Source: Chitinophaga silvisoli (lineage in GTDB: Bacteria; Bacteroidota; Bacteroidia; Chitinophagales; Chitinophagaceae). From it: 64,000 bases of DNA. The stretch spans positions 1-64,000 of the forward strand of contig NZ_QTJV01000015.1 in NCBI RefSeq assembly GCF_003412465.1, written 5' to 3'. The notes under the pieces were generated by a model. The model saw only the letters and a list, made by a program, of their open reading frames with translations. It was not told where the DNA came from and did not search any database. The position numbers and the translations under genes are program-made. Below, one piece after another: positions 51,255 to 60,506 of this stretch (its first letter is position 1; each line of letters begins with the position of its first letter).

Positions 51255-52592
51255 ATGTGTATGAGGAAAATCTTTTTACTACTGCTGTTACCAACTTTGG
51301 GTGCATGGCATTTTGAAGCGGTTGGTGGCAACGGCGTACCTAAGAAGGTGGTTACTCCCATAGGAGGCCCAGATACTACGGTATTGAACCACAAAGTTCG
51401 GTTACCTAAGGACACTACAGTTGTTCCTTCCGTAACCTCTCAGGCCGTGCGTCAAAATGCACAGAGCCTGCCGTCCAGCATCAGCAGTCCGAAGGTCTAT
51501 GAACAGATCAACAACAACATTGTAGCTGGATACATCAATAACTTTGCCAGCAGGTATAGTCAACACCTGCAGGTAATGATCTCCAGAGGTCAGCCCTACT
51601 TTGTAATGGTAGAAAAGATCTTCAGGGAACATGGTATTCCTGAAGAGATGAAATACCTGGCAGTTATTGAGTCTAGTTTTAACACCAACGCCCGTTCCCG
51701 CGTGGGCGCTGTAGGAGCCTGGCAGTTCATGTCCGGTACTGCACGCATCTTCGGTCTGAGCGTAGGTAAGAAAGTAGATGAGCGTAAAGACTTCTACAAA
51801 TCCACTGTAGCAGCAGCCAAGTTCCTCAATGAACTGTACAACCAGTTCGGCGACTGGTTACTGGTTGTAGCAGCTTACAACTGCGGCCCTGGTGGCGTTC
51901 AACGCGCTATGGCAGCAAGTGGTCGCAGCGATTTCTGGGGCATGCAATATTTTCTGCCTGCTGAATCCAGGAACCATGTGTACAAATTCATCGCGACCGG
52001 TTACATCCTCGATAGGTTCAATACCTTCTTCGGTGTGGGGAATGATGTCACCAATGACAATCCCGGCGTAACCACTATCAATGTACCGGCTTCTTCAGTA
52101 AACTACGCTTCAACTGAACTGTCAGAAGAAGAAATGTACAATACTGTAGAATTCAACATCAGCGGAAAATATCGCCTCGAAGCAATTGCGAAAAAACTGA
52201 ATATCGAACAGGCACAACTGGAACACCTGAACCCTGATTTCGCAAGAATGATGGCAGGGCCGGAAAACAGTTATGACCTGCGTATTCCGAAAGATAAAAT
52301 GAAGCAGTTCCAGGCAGAGAAAGAAGAGATCCTGAAAGAATCGCTGGCCCTCATGCTGGATGATAAAGCAACAGGGGTTGACAAGTCTAAGTTTCCACCG
52401 CCGGCCAGATTAGTGCCGACACCAGAAGCAAAGGCTGCTAAAACCAAAGCAACTTCAGGCACCGCTACAAAAGCAAAAGGACCAGTTGCTAAGAAAGGAT
52501 CAGTTGCAGCGAAAAAGAAAGCTACGGTTAAGAAAACAACAACTACTAAAAAGACCGCTGCCGCAAAAAAGAAGACAACGCACAAGAAATAA
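51255..52592 (+). CDS. Lytic transglycosylase (MltD-like) with basic C-terminal tail
   Basis: The 445-aa protein cleaves peptidoglycan. A signal peptide (to about residue 23) is followed by a goose-lysozyme-like SLT domain (about 105-235) with catalytic Glu in LAVIESSFNTNARSRVGAVG and GAWQFMSGTA, then YNCGPGGVQRAM. A possible LysM-like segment (YRLEAIAKKLNIEQAQLEHL) follows near 306-326. The last 70 residues are Lys-, Ala- and Thr-rich, histone-H1-like, and could bind cell-wall polyanions or DNA. It starts seven bases after gatA, so it probably shares its transcript. Confidence 0.9.
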   Translation: MCMRKIFLLLLLPTLGAWHFEAVGGNGVPKKVVTPIGGPDTTVLNHKVRLPKDTTVVPSVTSQAVRQNAQSLPSSISSPKVYEQINNNIVAGYINNFASRYSQHLQVMISRGQPYFVMVEKIFREHGIPEEMKYLAVIESSFNTNARSRVGAVGAWQFMSGTARIFGLSVGKKVDERKDFYKSTVAAAKFLNELYNQFGDWLLVVAAYNCGPGGVQRAMAASGRSDFWGMQYFLPAESRNHVYKFIATGYILDRFNTFFGVGNDVTNDNPGVTTINVPASSVNYASTELSEEEMYNTVEFNISGKYRLEAIAKKLNIEQAQLEHLNPDFARMMAGPENSYDLRIPKDKMKQFQAEKEEILKESLALMLDDKATGVDKSKFPPPARLVPTPEAKAAKTKATSGTATKAKGPVAKKGSVAAKKKATVKKTTTTKKTAAAKKKTTHKK

Positions 52593-52604
52593 GATATTAA
52601 TTTT

Positions 52605-52638
52605 AAAAAAAGCCGCTCATACCGAGCGGCTTTTTTTT
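52605..52638 (+). terminator. Terminator of the transglycosylase gene
   Basis: GCCGCTC at 52612-52618 pairs with GAGCGGC at 52624-52630, flanked by A and T runs. Confidence 0.88.
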
Positions 52639-52652
52639 GTTTTCTCCTTAAG

Positions 52653-52674
52653 TATTTAGATATTTGTCTAAATA
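52653..52674. promoter_or_regulatory. Palindromic operator before the ArsR gene
   Basis: TATTTAGA at 52653-52660 and TCTAAATA at 52667-52674 form a perfect inverted repeat separated by six bases (TATTTG), which itself resembles a -7 element. It ends eight bases before the ATG and is the expected site of autorepression by the ArsR-family product. Confidence 0.7.
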
Positions 52675-52682
52675 TTTAACAC

Positions 52683-52970
52683 ATGAATACCGTCTTCAAA
52701 GCGCTCAACGACAAAACCCGTCGGGACATTCTTGAACTCCTCAAAGACGGGGATAAAACCGCCGGGGACATTGCCGATCATTTTCAATTCTCGAAACCCA
52801 CCATTTCGCACCACCTGGATCTGCTCAGGCAGGCTGAGCTCCTCACCAGTGAGAAAAAGGGACAGTATATCTATTATTCCCTTAATACTACTGTTGTGGA
52901 TGAGCTGTTGAAATGGGTATTGCAATTCACGCCATCATTCAATCAAAATCCCGCATATGAAAACAAATAA
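52683..52970 (+). CDS. ArsR/SdpR-family repressor
   Basis: The 95-aa winged-helix protein has the SdpR-like pattern: KALNDKTRRDILELLKDGDK at 6-25, IADHFQFSKPTISHHLDLLR near 30-49 and the wing KKGQYIYYSLN. It lacks the metal-binding CxC of arsenic sensors. In Bacillus, SdpR is an autorepressor in one operon with the SdpI immunity protein, and the same pair is seen here: the next gene overlaps by 14 bases. Confidence 0.9.
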   Translation: MNTVFKALNDKTRRDILELLKDGDKTAGDIADHFQFSKPTISHHLDLLRQAELLTSEKKGQYIYYSLNTTVVDELLKWVLQFTPSFNQNPAYENK

Positions 52971-53793
52971 CTGGTGGAAAGAGCTGCCTTTTGTGCTGCT
53001 CATTGCCCTCCCCTGGATCGTATTTTTCACATTACGTGATAGCTTGCCTGCACAGGTACCTTCTCACTACTCTATTACTGACCACGGCTGGGTAATAGAC
53101 AGCTATATGAGCCCGCTCGCCTTTGTCATTATGTTCACCCTTATGAGTGGATTTATCTATTTGGTCATGACCCTGCCCGCATTAGTGGCTAAGGCCCCCT
53201 TCGCCTGGCTGTATTATTTCAAACTGGCGCTGATTATCTTCTTTGATATCATGGTCATCTCTACACTCACCGGTATAGACATGGGGACAGATACTTTTTC
53301 AAATCTTACCATGTTTGCGCTTTGCCTGACTATAAATGGATTTGTATACTGGAGTTTCAAAGCAGGGAAGAAATTGGGGAAACAACCCATCTCCGAAAAA
53401 TACTACAATATCATCTGGGCAGGCACACACTTCATTACTTCCCTGCCATTGGTATTAGGCATCTTTGCTTCCCAGCACTGGGTAAGTGAACGGACCATAC
53501 CACAGGCTGTTTTCCTTTTCATCGCTGTTATTTCGAACCTGACGCACAATGTAAAACCTAATCATTTTATAGGTATTCGTACTCCCTGGACGCTGGCTGA
53601 TGAAGATGTGTGGAGAAAGACCCATCGGGTCTGTTCAAAATGGTTTTTTGCAGGAGGATTGACAGGCTTTGTATTGAGTATGGTAGCTCCTATTTCATGG
53701 GTACATCGCTTATTGTACATTATTCCGCTATCCTGTACCGCTTATGCCATGATCTATTCTTATTGGTTGTATAAAAAAAGGGTTTCTGTTTAA
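52957..53793 (+). CDS. SdpI-family membrane protein
   Basis: The 278-aa protein has about eight membrane helices, a DUF1648-like N-terminal part (SLPAQVPSHYSITDHGWVID near 29-48) and a C-terminal SdpI-like part with IGIRTPWTLADEDVWRKTHR near 207-226. SdpI protects Bacillus against the SdpC toxin; in Bacteroidota the protein may protect against membrane peptides. It overlaps the ArsR-type gene by 14 bases, the classic sdpR-sdpI arrangement. Confidence 0.88.
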   Translation: MKTNNWWKELPFVLLIALPWIVFFTLRDSLPAQVPSHYSITDHGWVIDSYMSPLAFVIMFTLMSGFIYLVMTLPALVAKAPFAWLYYFKLALIIFFDIMVISTLTGIDMGTDTFSNLTMFALCLTINGFVYWSFKAGKKLGKQPISEKYYNIIWAGTHFITSLPLVLGIFASQHWVSERTIPQAVFLFIAVISNLTHNVKPNHFIGIRTPWTLADEDVWRKTHRVCSKWFFAGGLTGFVLSMVAPISWVHRLLYIIPLSCTAYAMIYSYWLYKKRVSV

Positions 53794-53806
53794 CAGAAAC
53801 CCTTTT
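53776..53806. terminator. Bidirectional terminator after sdpI
   Basis: AAAAGGGTTTCTGTT at 53776-53790 pairs with AACAGAAACCCTTTT at 53792-53806. The stem includes the SdpI stop codon and serves both convergent genes. Confidence 0.8.
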
Positions 53807-53811
53807 CAATA

Positions 53812-55251
53812 TTATGCGTTGCTTACCTGCAACTTATTGGCTGTTATCTTCTTGACCAGATCCAGCAGTGGTCCTGTCATAAACGTAGTAGCCAGTGCCA
53901 TCAATACCAGCATCGCAAATACTACAGGCGAAAGGATGCCCAGGTCGTAACCAATATTCAGCACCACCAGCTCCATCAATCCTCTTGTATTCATTAATGC
54001 CCCAATGGCCAGTGACTCTGCCCAGGGTTGTCCCATCAGTTTTGCCGTCAAAGCACTACCACCCAGCTTACCACCTACAGCCACCAGCATGATCAGGCCG
54101 AATGCTGCCCAGAGATGGCCCTGACCTAACAATCCGATCTGTGTACGTAAACCGGTAAAAGCAAAGAAAATAGGCAATAACAAAAGTACACTTACATCTT
54201 CCAGTTTATCAGTCAGTAGCTTTTGTACCGATGCTTCAGCAGGAATGATCACACCAGCCAGGAATGCACCAAACAAAGCATGAATGCCAATGGTCTCAGC
54301 TACAAATGCACTCAGCAGCATCAGGAAAAATGCCACTGCTACGGTTGCTTTTTCTTTTCCTGCTGCCATCAGTTGTGGGATCTTTTTTGCCAGCAAAGGT
54401 TTGATTGCATAAAGCATTACACCCAGGAATGCCATCGCCATTACCAGTGTAATCAAAGCGCTCCAGATAGAACCGGCTTTTACTACAGTAATGACTACTG
54501 CCAGTATACACCAGGCCGTCACATCGTCCGCCGCAGCACAGGTAATAGCTAATATACCCAGTGGAGTACCACTCAGCTTCCGTTCCTGCACAATACGGGC
54601 GAGTACCGGAAATGCAGTGATGCTCATGGCAATACCCATGAACAATGCAAAGGAAAGAAAACTCACATTCGGCATGGAAAATTGTGTATACAGGTTATAG
54701 GCCAGTAATACACCCAGGAAGAAAGGCAGTACAATACTGGCGTGACTGATCATGACGGCATCGTGTGCTTTATTTTTTACCTTGGCTACATCCAGTTCCA
54801 TACCCACTACAAACATGAAGAAGGCCAGGCCGATCTGGCTCAGGAACTGCAGGTTTTTAAAACTGTCAGGCGGAAACAGGAAATCTTTCCCTTCGGGCCA
54901 CAGCATGCCCAGGAGGGAGGGGCCCAGGCAAACACCTGCTATAATTTCACCTACTACTGAAGGTTGGCCGATACGATTGGCCAGCCATCCAAATATTCTT
55001 GCTACGAGTACGATAATGAGTACCTGGAATAATAATAAGGAAAGAGGCTGTTGCATATTGTGGAGTAAGGTAGCGCCAATCCCGCTACCGGAAACGGCAC
55101 CATGAGCGGCTGGGGCCGTAGCGTTGCTGACAATACGGGCTGCACCCGTTTTCAGGGGCAGATGGTTGCCCTGTCTGATCACAAGCCAGGTAAGGCCTCC
55201 GAATACGCCGATGATGGCAGGGTATAACAACAGTTTCTTTCGCATAGTCAC
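53812..55251 (-). CDS. CPA2-family cation:proton antiporter (Kef-type membrane domain)
   Basis: The 479-aa protein has about 13 membrane helices in the Na+/H+ exchanger fold: GEIIAGVCLGPSLLG near 101-115, GIAMSITAFPVLARI near 198-212, AADDVTAW with the ion-binding Asp pair near 226-233, and GALMNTRGLMELVVLNIGYD near 421-440. It has no TrkA-N or universal-stress domain at the C-terminus. A periplasmic loop follows the first helix. It probably exchanges K+ or Na+ for protons. Confidence 0.9.
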   Translation of the reverse strand: MTMRKKLLLYPAIIGVFGGLTWLVIRQGNHLPLKTGAARIVSNATAPAAHGAVSGSGIGATLLHNMQQPLSLLLFQVLIIVLVARIFGWLANRIGQPSVVGEIIAGVCLGPSLLGMLWPEGKDFLFPPDSFKNLQFLSQIGLAFFMFVVGMELDVAKVKNKAHDAVMISHASIVLPFFLGVLLAYNLYTQFSMPNVSFLSFALFMGIAMSITAFPVLARIVQERKLSGTPLGILAITCAAADDVTAWCILAVVITVVKAGSIWSALITLVMAMAFLGVMLYAIKPLLAKKIPQLMAAGKEKATVAVAFFLMLLSAFVAETIGIHALFGAFLAGVIIPAEASVQKLLTDKLEDVSVLLLLPIFFAFTGLRTQIGLLGQGHLWAAFGLIMLVAVGGKLGGSALTAKLMGQPWAESLAIGALMNTRGLMELVVLNIGYDLGILSPVVFAMLVLMALATTFMTGPLLDLVKKITANKLQVSNA

Positions 55252-55572
55252 AATTTTTATTGGTCAAACAACAAGTCTGCCACACGAAAGATAATAATAA
55301 TCTTTAATTGCTACCGCACTGCAGGTGCTGCTATAATCGCTCAATAAGGCTGCTGTAGCAGGAAGCAATGAAAGATTCCATTGAGAATGTCATATCGAGG
55401 TGTTTTGTGTTTAGATGCATGTAATGAAATAATCCCGCTGAATAAAGGCTTTCAGCTGTTTGCCTGTAAATAAACTGCTGGTCCTCTTTCATCATTATCC
55501 TGTATTAAAAAAGTATGAATCTTTTCAAATCCTATTAGTAGTTTGTAACTTCTACAATAACTTGTCTAGCAT
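55252..55572. promoter_or_regulatory. Divergent region between antiporter and phospholipase C
   Basis: These 321 bases hold no gene. Promoters for both divergent genes must lie here. I see no full -33/-7 pair; TAGTTTG at about 55540-55546 is the nearest candidate upstream of the phospholipase gene. Confidence 0.35.
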
Positions 55573-57984
55573 ATGGATACCAGGAGAGACTTTCTTAAAA
55601 AAGCTGCGATATTATCAGGCAGCGCCGGACTGGCGGGCGTATTACCACCTGCCATTCAAAGAGCATTGGCCATTGACCCTGCGCCGGGCAGCACTTATCT
55701 GGATGCTGAGCATGTGGTGATCCTCATGCAGGAAAACAGGTCCTTTGATCACTGCTATGGTACACTGCGTGGTGTACGTGGTTTCAATGATCCGCGTGCT
55801 ATTCAGCTGGCGAATAAAAACCTGGTATGGTTGCAGTCGAATAAAGAAGGAGAGACTTATGCACCGTTCCGTTTGGATCTGAAGGATTCTAAAGCAACCT
55901 GGATGAGCTCTTTGCCGCATAGCTGGGAGAACCAGGTAGATGCGCGTAATGGTGGAAAGTATGACAGGTGGCTGGATGTAAAACGCTCCGGGAATAAGGA
56001 ATATGCACACCTGCCTATGACGATGGGATATTATACCCGTGAGGATATTCCGTTCTATTATGCACTGGCCGATGCTTTCACTATTTGTGACCAGAACTTC
56101 TGTTCATCATTGACGGGAACTACACCAAATCGCCTGTATTTCTGGACGGGTACTTTGCGAAACCAGGAGGGGATTCCGGCGGTGCGTAACAATGAATGTG
56201 ATTATCCCCAACCAGGTAGCTGGACCACTTATCCTGAGCGACTGGAAGATGCGGGCATTTCATGGAAAGTGTATCAGAATGAACTGAGTGTGGGCGTAGG
56301 TTTTGATGGGGAGGAAGATGCCTGGCTGGCGAACTTTACGGACAATCCACTGGAGTTCTTTACTCAATACAAACCGCAATTATCAGCAGCGCATTTGAAG
56401 TATGTGCAGCATGAGATAGCACGTTATCAAAAAGAATTAGAAGATAAATCATTGCCACATGATGAGAGAGCTGATCGCGAAGAGAAACTGGCAGCGCTGA
56501 AAAAACATCATGAACAATATAATGAAAAGGTATTTGCAGCATTGTCACAACGCGAGAAGAACCTGCATGAAAAAGCGTTTGTAACGAATAAGAAAGATCC
56601 GGATTATCATCAGCTCACACCATTGCGGTATCATGATGGCAATGTAGAAAGAGAAGTGAAAGTGCCCAAGGGAGATGTGTTGTACCAGTTCCGCGAAGAT
56701 GTGAAAACAGGGGCTTTACCGACAGTATCATGGTTGGTAGCACCTGAAGCATTTTCAGATCATCCGGGTTCACCATGGTATGGAGCCTGGTACATTTCAG
56801 AGGTGATGGATATACTGACACAGAATCCGGAAGTATGGAAGAAGACGGTTTTCATTCTGGCCTATGATGAGAATGATGGCGATTTCGATCACATACCACC
56901 CTTTGTGCCACCACATGGAAAGGGGCACGGTAAGGCTTCTGAGGGAATTGACCTGGCAGCGGAGTTCGTGACCCGTGAGCAGGAGATGAAGAAGAAGGGC
57001 TGGGAAGAGGATGATATTCGGGAGAGCGTAATTGGTTTAGGTTATCGTGTACCCCTGGTCGTTGCATCGCCCTGGAGCAGGGGTGGGGTGGTGAATTCAC
57101 AGGTGTTTGATCATACATCTACCCTGCAGTTCTTAGAGAAATTCCTGGCGCATAAGACGGGGAAGAAGGTGATAGAGACGAATATCAGTAACTGGAGGCG
57201 TACGGTGTGTGGAGACCTTTCTTCCGTGTTTCAGCCGTTTACGGGTGATAAACCAACCGGGTTAACGCCGATAGTACGTGATGAATATATTCAAACGATT
57301 CACATGGCGAAATTCAAAGGGATTCCGGCTGGCTTTAAGTTGCTGACGAAGGAGGAAATTGCGGCGATTAATGCAGATCCTGTGAATGCCCCATATATGG
57401 CGAAGCAGGAGAAGGGAACGAAATTGTCTTCGCCATTGCCTTATGATATGCATGTGGATGGGATGTTGAGTAAGGATAAGCAAAAGTTTGAGATTAGCTT
57501 TGGCAGTGGAAAAGGAGTGGGGGTACCTTTTAATGTATATAGACCGGCAGATGCGCAGTCATGGGCATATACGGTGGCGGCAGGAGATACCTTGCAGGAT
57601 GAGTGGGGACTGGAGAATGGCAGATATCATTTAAGGGTGTATGGGCCGAATGGGTTTTACAGGGAGTTTAGAGGAGATGGGAATGACCCGGCGCTGGAAT
57701 GTGTGTGTAAGTATGAGGCGAAGGGAAAATTGGTGTTTCACCTGAAGAACCTGGATGTTGCAAAAAAGCAGGAAATTACGATTAGAGATAATGGGTATAA
57801 GAGAGGGGAGCAGAAACATGCTTTGGCAGCAAAAGCGGGTAAGCAGGTGGTGTATGCATTGTCAGATCACGGTGGATGGTATGATTTCAGTGTGGTTGTA
57901 GATGGATGTGAAAAGCGGTATGCAGGGAGAGTGGAGACAGGGGCGATGAGTATTACGGACCCGGTGATGGGGCGTACCATATAA
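55573..57984 (+). CDS. Tat-exported phosphocholine-specific phospholipase C
   Basis: The 803-aa enzyme splits phosphatidylcholine or sphingomyelin. It starts with a Tat signal (TRRDFLKKAAILSGSAGLAG), then a phosphoesterase domain with VILMQENRSFDHCYGT near 49-64, CSSLTGTTPNR near 177-187 (nucleophile Thr region), YDENDGDFDHIPPFVPP near 433-449 and VIGLGYRVPLVVASPWSRGG. Two small C-terminal DUF756-type beta domains end the protein. An extra helical insertion with KYVQHEIARYQKELEDKSLP near 277-296 is present. A role in phosphate or lipid scavenging is inferred. Confidence 0.92.
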   Translation: MDTRRDFLKKAAILSGSAGLAGVLPPAIQRALAIDPAPGSTYLDAEHVVILMQENRSFDHCYGTLRGVRGFNDPRAIQLANKNLVWLQSNKEGETYAPFRLDLKDSKATWMSSLPHSWENQVDARNGGKYDRWLDVKRSGNKEYAHLPMTMGYYTREDIPFYYALADAFTICDQNFCSSLTGTTPNRLYFWTGTLRNQEGIPAVRNNECDYPQPGSWTTYPERLEDAGISWKVYQNELSVGVGFDGEEDAWLANFTDNPLEFFTQYKPQLSAAHLKYVQHEIARYQKELEDKSLPHDERADREEKLAALKKHHEQYNEKVFAALSQREKNLHEKAFVTNKKDPDYHQLTPLRYHDGNVEREVKVPKGDVLYQFREDVKTGALPTVSWLVAPEAFSDHPGSPWYGAWYISEVMDILTQNPEVWKKTVFILAYDENDGDFDHIPPFVPPHGKGHGKASEGIDLAAEFVTREQEMKKKGWEEDDIRESVIGLGYRVPLVVASPWSRGGVVNSQVFDHTSTLQFLEKFLAHKTGKKVIETNISNWRRTVCGDLSSVFQPFTGDKPTGLTPIVRDEYIQTIHMAKFKGIPAGFKLLTKEEIAAINADPVNAPYMAKQEKGTKLSSPLPYDMHVDGMLSKDKQKFEISFGSGKGVGVPFNVYRPADAQSWAYTVAAGDTLQDEWGLENGRYHLRVYGPNGFYREFRGDGNDPALECVCKYEAKGKLVFHLKNLDVAKKQEITIRDNGYKRGEQKHALAAKAGKQVVYALSDHGGWYDFSVVVDGCEKRYAGRVETGAMSITDPVMGRTI

Positions 57985-57992
57985 ATAAAGAT

Positions 57993-58037
57993 GGCTTCGA
58001 TCTTCATGGTGGCGCTGCCACCATGAAGATCGAAGCC
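57993..58037. terminator. 21-bp perfect hairpin after phospholipase gene
   Basis: Bases 57993-58013 pair perfectly with 58017-58037 around the loop GCT. No T run follows, so it may act as an RNA-stabilising stem or with the adjacent second hairpin as terminator. Confidence 0.6.
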
Positions 58038-58040
58038 GGT

Positions 58041-58085
58041 GCGGAAAAAATTACGGTCTCCAAAGGAGGCCGTAATTTTTTCCGC
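58041..58085. terminator. 16-bp hairpin terminator between phospholipase and GH92
   Basis: GCGGAAAAAATTACGG at 58041-58056 pairs with CCGTAATTTTTTCCGC at 58070-58085. The internal A and T runs allow termination on both strands; the right arm touches the GH92 stop codon. Confidence 0.65.
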
Positions 58086-60355
58086 TATTTAGTAAGGGAG
58101 AAGGGCCTATCCGCCATTGCCGTTCCTCTTGATTTTTCCGGCTGATCAGACATTTCCAGGTGCAACACCCCACCATTGGTGATATCTGTATGTGATAACC
58201 AGTCTCTGCTCAGTACTTTCCCATTCAGCGTAGCTGACTTAATATACACGTTCCTGGCAGAGTTATTATTCGCTTCAATCACAAACTCCTTTCCATTCTC
58301 CAAAGCAATCGTCGTCTTATTAAACACCGGGCTACCCAGCACATACTGATCCGTTCCCGGGCACACACTATAAATCCCCAGGGCACTCAGTACATACCAT
58401 GAAGAAGTTTGCCCCTGGTCCTCATCTCCCGGATACCCGTTCTCCGTGGCATTATATAATTTCTCCATCACTGTTCTTGCCCAATACTGCGCCTTCCAGG
58501 GCTGTCCCGCATAATTATACAAATACACCATATGCTGGATCGGCTGATTGCCATGCGCATACTGCCCCATATTCGCCATCACCATTTCCGTCATCTCGTG
58601 TATAGGCCCTCCATAAGTGCCCACCTTATAAGTGTTAGGAGACGAAAATACTGTATCCAGTTTATGCACAAACGCACTATCACCGCCCATCAGGTTGATC
58701 AGGCCTTTGATATCGTGAAATACAGACCATTGCCAGTGCACCGCATTCCCCTCTGTGAATGGTCCACCCCACTCAATCGGGTCAAAATCTCCTTTAAAAC
58801 TCCCATCTGCCTGCCGTCCTCTCATATATCCTGTCAGGCTATCATATACATTCTTATAGTTGTACATCTGCCGGCCAAACACGCCTTCACAAAAAGTATT
58901 ACCAGTTTGTTTTGCCAATGTATACCCGCAGAAATCATCATACGCATATTCCAGTGTCTTGGCAGTCGCCTCCCTCACACCCGGGTAGGGGCAGTAGCCC
59001 AGAGTATAATATTCTTTCCAGCCATCACGGCCATTTGCCGGCCCCCAGGGTCCTTTGTTCGTGGCCTCATGCAGGTAGGCCTTCAATGCTTTTTGCGGAT
59101 CGAAAGTATGTAATCCTTTCGCCCATGCATCTGCCAGTAATGAGATGGCATGGTTCCCGATCATACTACCTCCTTCCCCGGGAAATGACCATGAGGGCAA
59201 CCAGCCACATTGATCATATGCATCCAGCAAAGCTGCTACATAGCGGCCATGCATGGTGGGGTGCAGCAATGCATTGAGTGGAAACTGTGCCCGGAAGGTA
59301 TCCCAGAATCCTGTATCTGTATAAAGATAGCCGGCATGCACCTTATCATCATAAGGGCTATAGTAATACGGTAGTCCGTCTTTATCATATTCAAAAAACT
59401 GGCGGGAGAACAGGCTGGCTCTAAAGAAGCAGGAATAAAAAGTGGCTTTTTGTGCAGGCGTACCTCCTTCCACTTTTACTTTTCCGAGGTAATCATTCCA
59501 TACTTTCCATGCGGCATTTTTTGTCTGATCGAAAGTAGCAAAGCTGCCCAATTCCCTTTGCAGGTTGAGCGCCGCCTGATCCTGGCTGATGTAGCTGCTG
59601 GCTGTTTTTACCTGTACGACTGCACCTTTTTTAAATTTGATATAAGCATTTTGACCATGCAGGGTATCGGCTGTAGTGGTACCGGTCTTGCTATCCCACA
59701 CACCATAGGCAGTGAATGGCTGATCGAACTGCAGTACAAAATGGCTGCGCAGTTCCCTGGATAACTGGTGTCCGTTGTTGATATAGCCAATGATCTTTCT
59801 TTCCGCAGGAATGATCTGCACATCGCTGATCCGGGTATAGCCGTCCAGCACTAACCATGCATCACCGGAGCGGGGAAATGTAAAGCGCAGGTGTGCCCCT
59901 CTTTCGGTAGGTGCAATTTCGGTGGTGATGTGATTGTTCAGCGTAACCTTGTAATAGTTTGGTTTTGCGATCTCATTTTTATGACTGAACCGTGCTGCAC
60001 GCTGGAACTGGTTAACAGCTAATTTGCCCGTAACGGGCATGAGCGAGAATACACAATAGTCATTGGACCATGAGCTACATTGATGGGCTTGTTGGAAGCC
60101 GCGGATGCTGTCTTTTTCGTACTGGTATTTCCAGCCGTCACCATTTACCCCTGTTTGTGGTGTCCAGGTATGCATTCCAAATGGAAGGGCAGTAGTTGGA
60201 TAGGTGTTACCTCTGGTAAGGGTGAAACTGGAGTTGGTACCCTGGAGGGTATTGACGTACCTGACCCGGTCGGTGGTGTCGGCCTGGCCTTTAGTGTCAG
60301 CAAATAGGGACTGGCAGTATAATATACTGCACAGCATGAGACCTTTCTTAAGCAT
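58085..60355 (-). CDS. GH92-family alpha-mannosidase
   Basis: The 756-aa secreted enzyme has a signal peptide (to about residue 20) and the GH92 layout. The N-terminal beta domain includes VNTLQGTNSSFTLTRGNTYP and GFQQAHQCSSW. The alpha/alpha barrel includes GFWDTFRAQFPLNALLHPTM, GCYCP-like segments and GNQPIQHMVYLYNYAGQPWK near 600, and the C-terminal GDEDQGQTSSWYVLSALGIY carries catalytic acid and base residues (GDEDQGQ). GH92 enzymes are calcium-dependent mannosidases acting on N-glycans. The start at 60355 (MLKKGL) gives a proper signal peptide. Confidence 0.93.
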   Translation of the reverse strand: MLKKGLMLCSILYCQSLFADTKGQADTTDRVRYVNTLQGTNSSFTLTRGNTYPTTALPFGMHTWTPQTGVNGDGWKYQYEKDSIRGFQQAHQCSSWSNDYCVFSLMPVTGKLAVNQFQRAARFSHKNEIAKPNYYKVTLNNHITTEIAPTERGAHLRFTFPRSGDAWLVLDGYTRISDVQIIPAERKIIGYINNGHQLSRELRSHFVLQFDQPFTAYGVWDSKTGTTTADTLHGQNAYIKFKKGAVVQVKTASSYISQDQAALNLQRELGSFATFDQTKNAAWKVWNDYLGKVKVEGGTPAQKATFYSCFFRASLFSRQFFEYDKDGLPYYYSPYDDKVHAGYLYTDTGFWDTFRAQFPLNALLHPTMHGRYVAALLDAYDQCGWLPSWSFPGEGGSMIGNHAISLLADAWAKGLHTFDPQKALKAYLHEATNKGPWGPANGRDGWKEYYTLGYCPYPGVREATAKTLEYAYDDFCGYTLAKQTGNTFCEGVFGRQMYNYKNVYDSLTGYMRGRQADGSFKGDFDPIEWGGPFTEGNAVHWQWSVFHDIKGLINLMGGDSAFVHKLDTVFSSPNTYKVGTYGGPIHEMTEMVMANMGQYAHGNQPIQHMVYLYNYAGQPWKAQYWARTVMEKLYNATENGYPGDEDQGQTSSWYVLSALGIYSVCPGTDQYVLGSPVFNKTTIALENGKEFVIEANNNSARNVYIKSATLNGKVLSRDWLSHTDITNGGVLHLEMSDQPEKSRGTAMADRPFSLTK

Positions 60356-60476
60356 GATCGTGGATATTTTAGCAGGCGTGAAAGTAGTTAAAAATATTTC
60401 ACAGGTCAATGTTTTTGGTTTGCTTTTCCCATGCCTGCTGCTGAGCAGTGGCCGGCATCGGGAAGTTCCTAATGCT

Positions 60477-60484
60477 TATATTTG
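60477..60484 (+). promoter_or_regulatory. Predicted -7 element of the SDR gene
   Basis: TATATTTG matches the -7 consensus 23 bases before the SDR start. The -33 box is unclear. Confidence 0.5.
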
Positions 60485-60506
60485 CAACAATAAAATCAGT
60501 TAGAGT

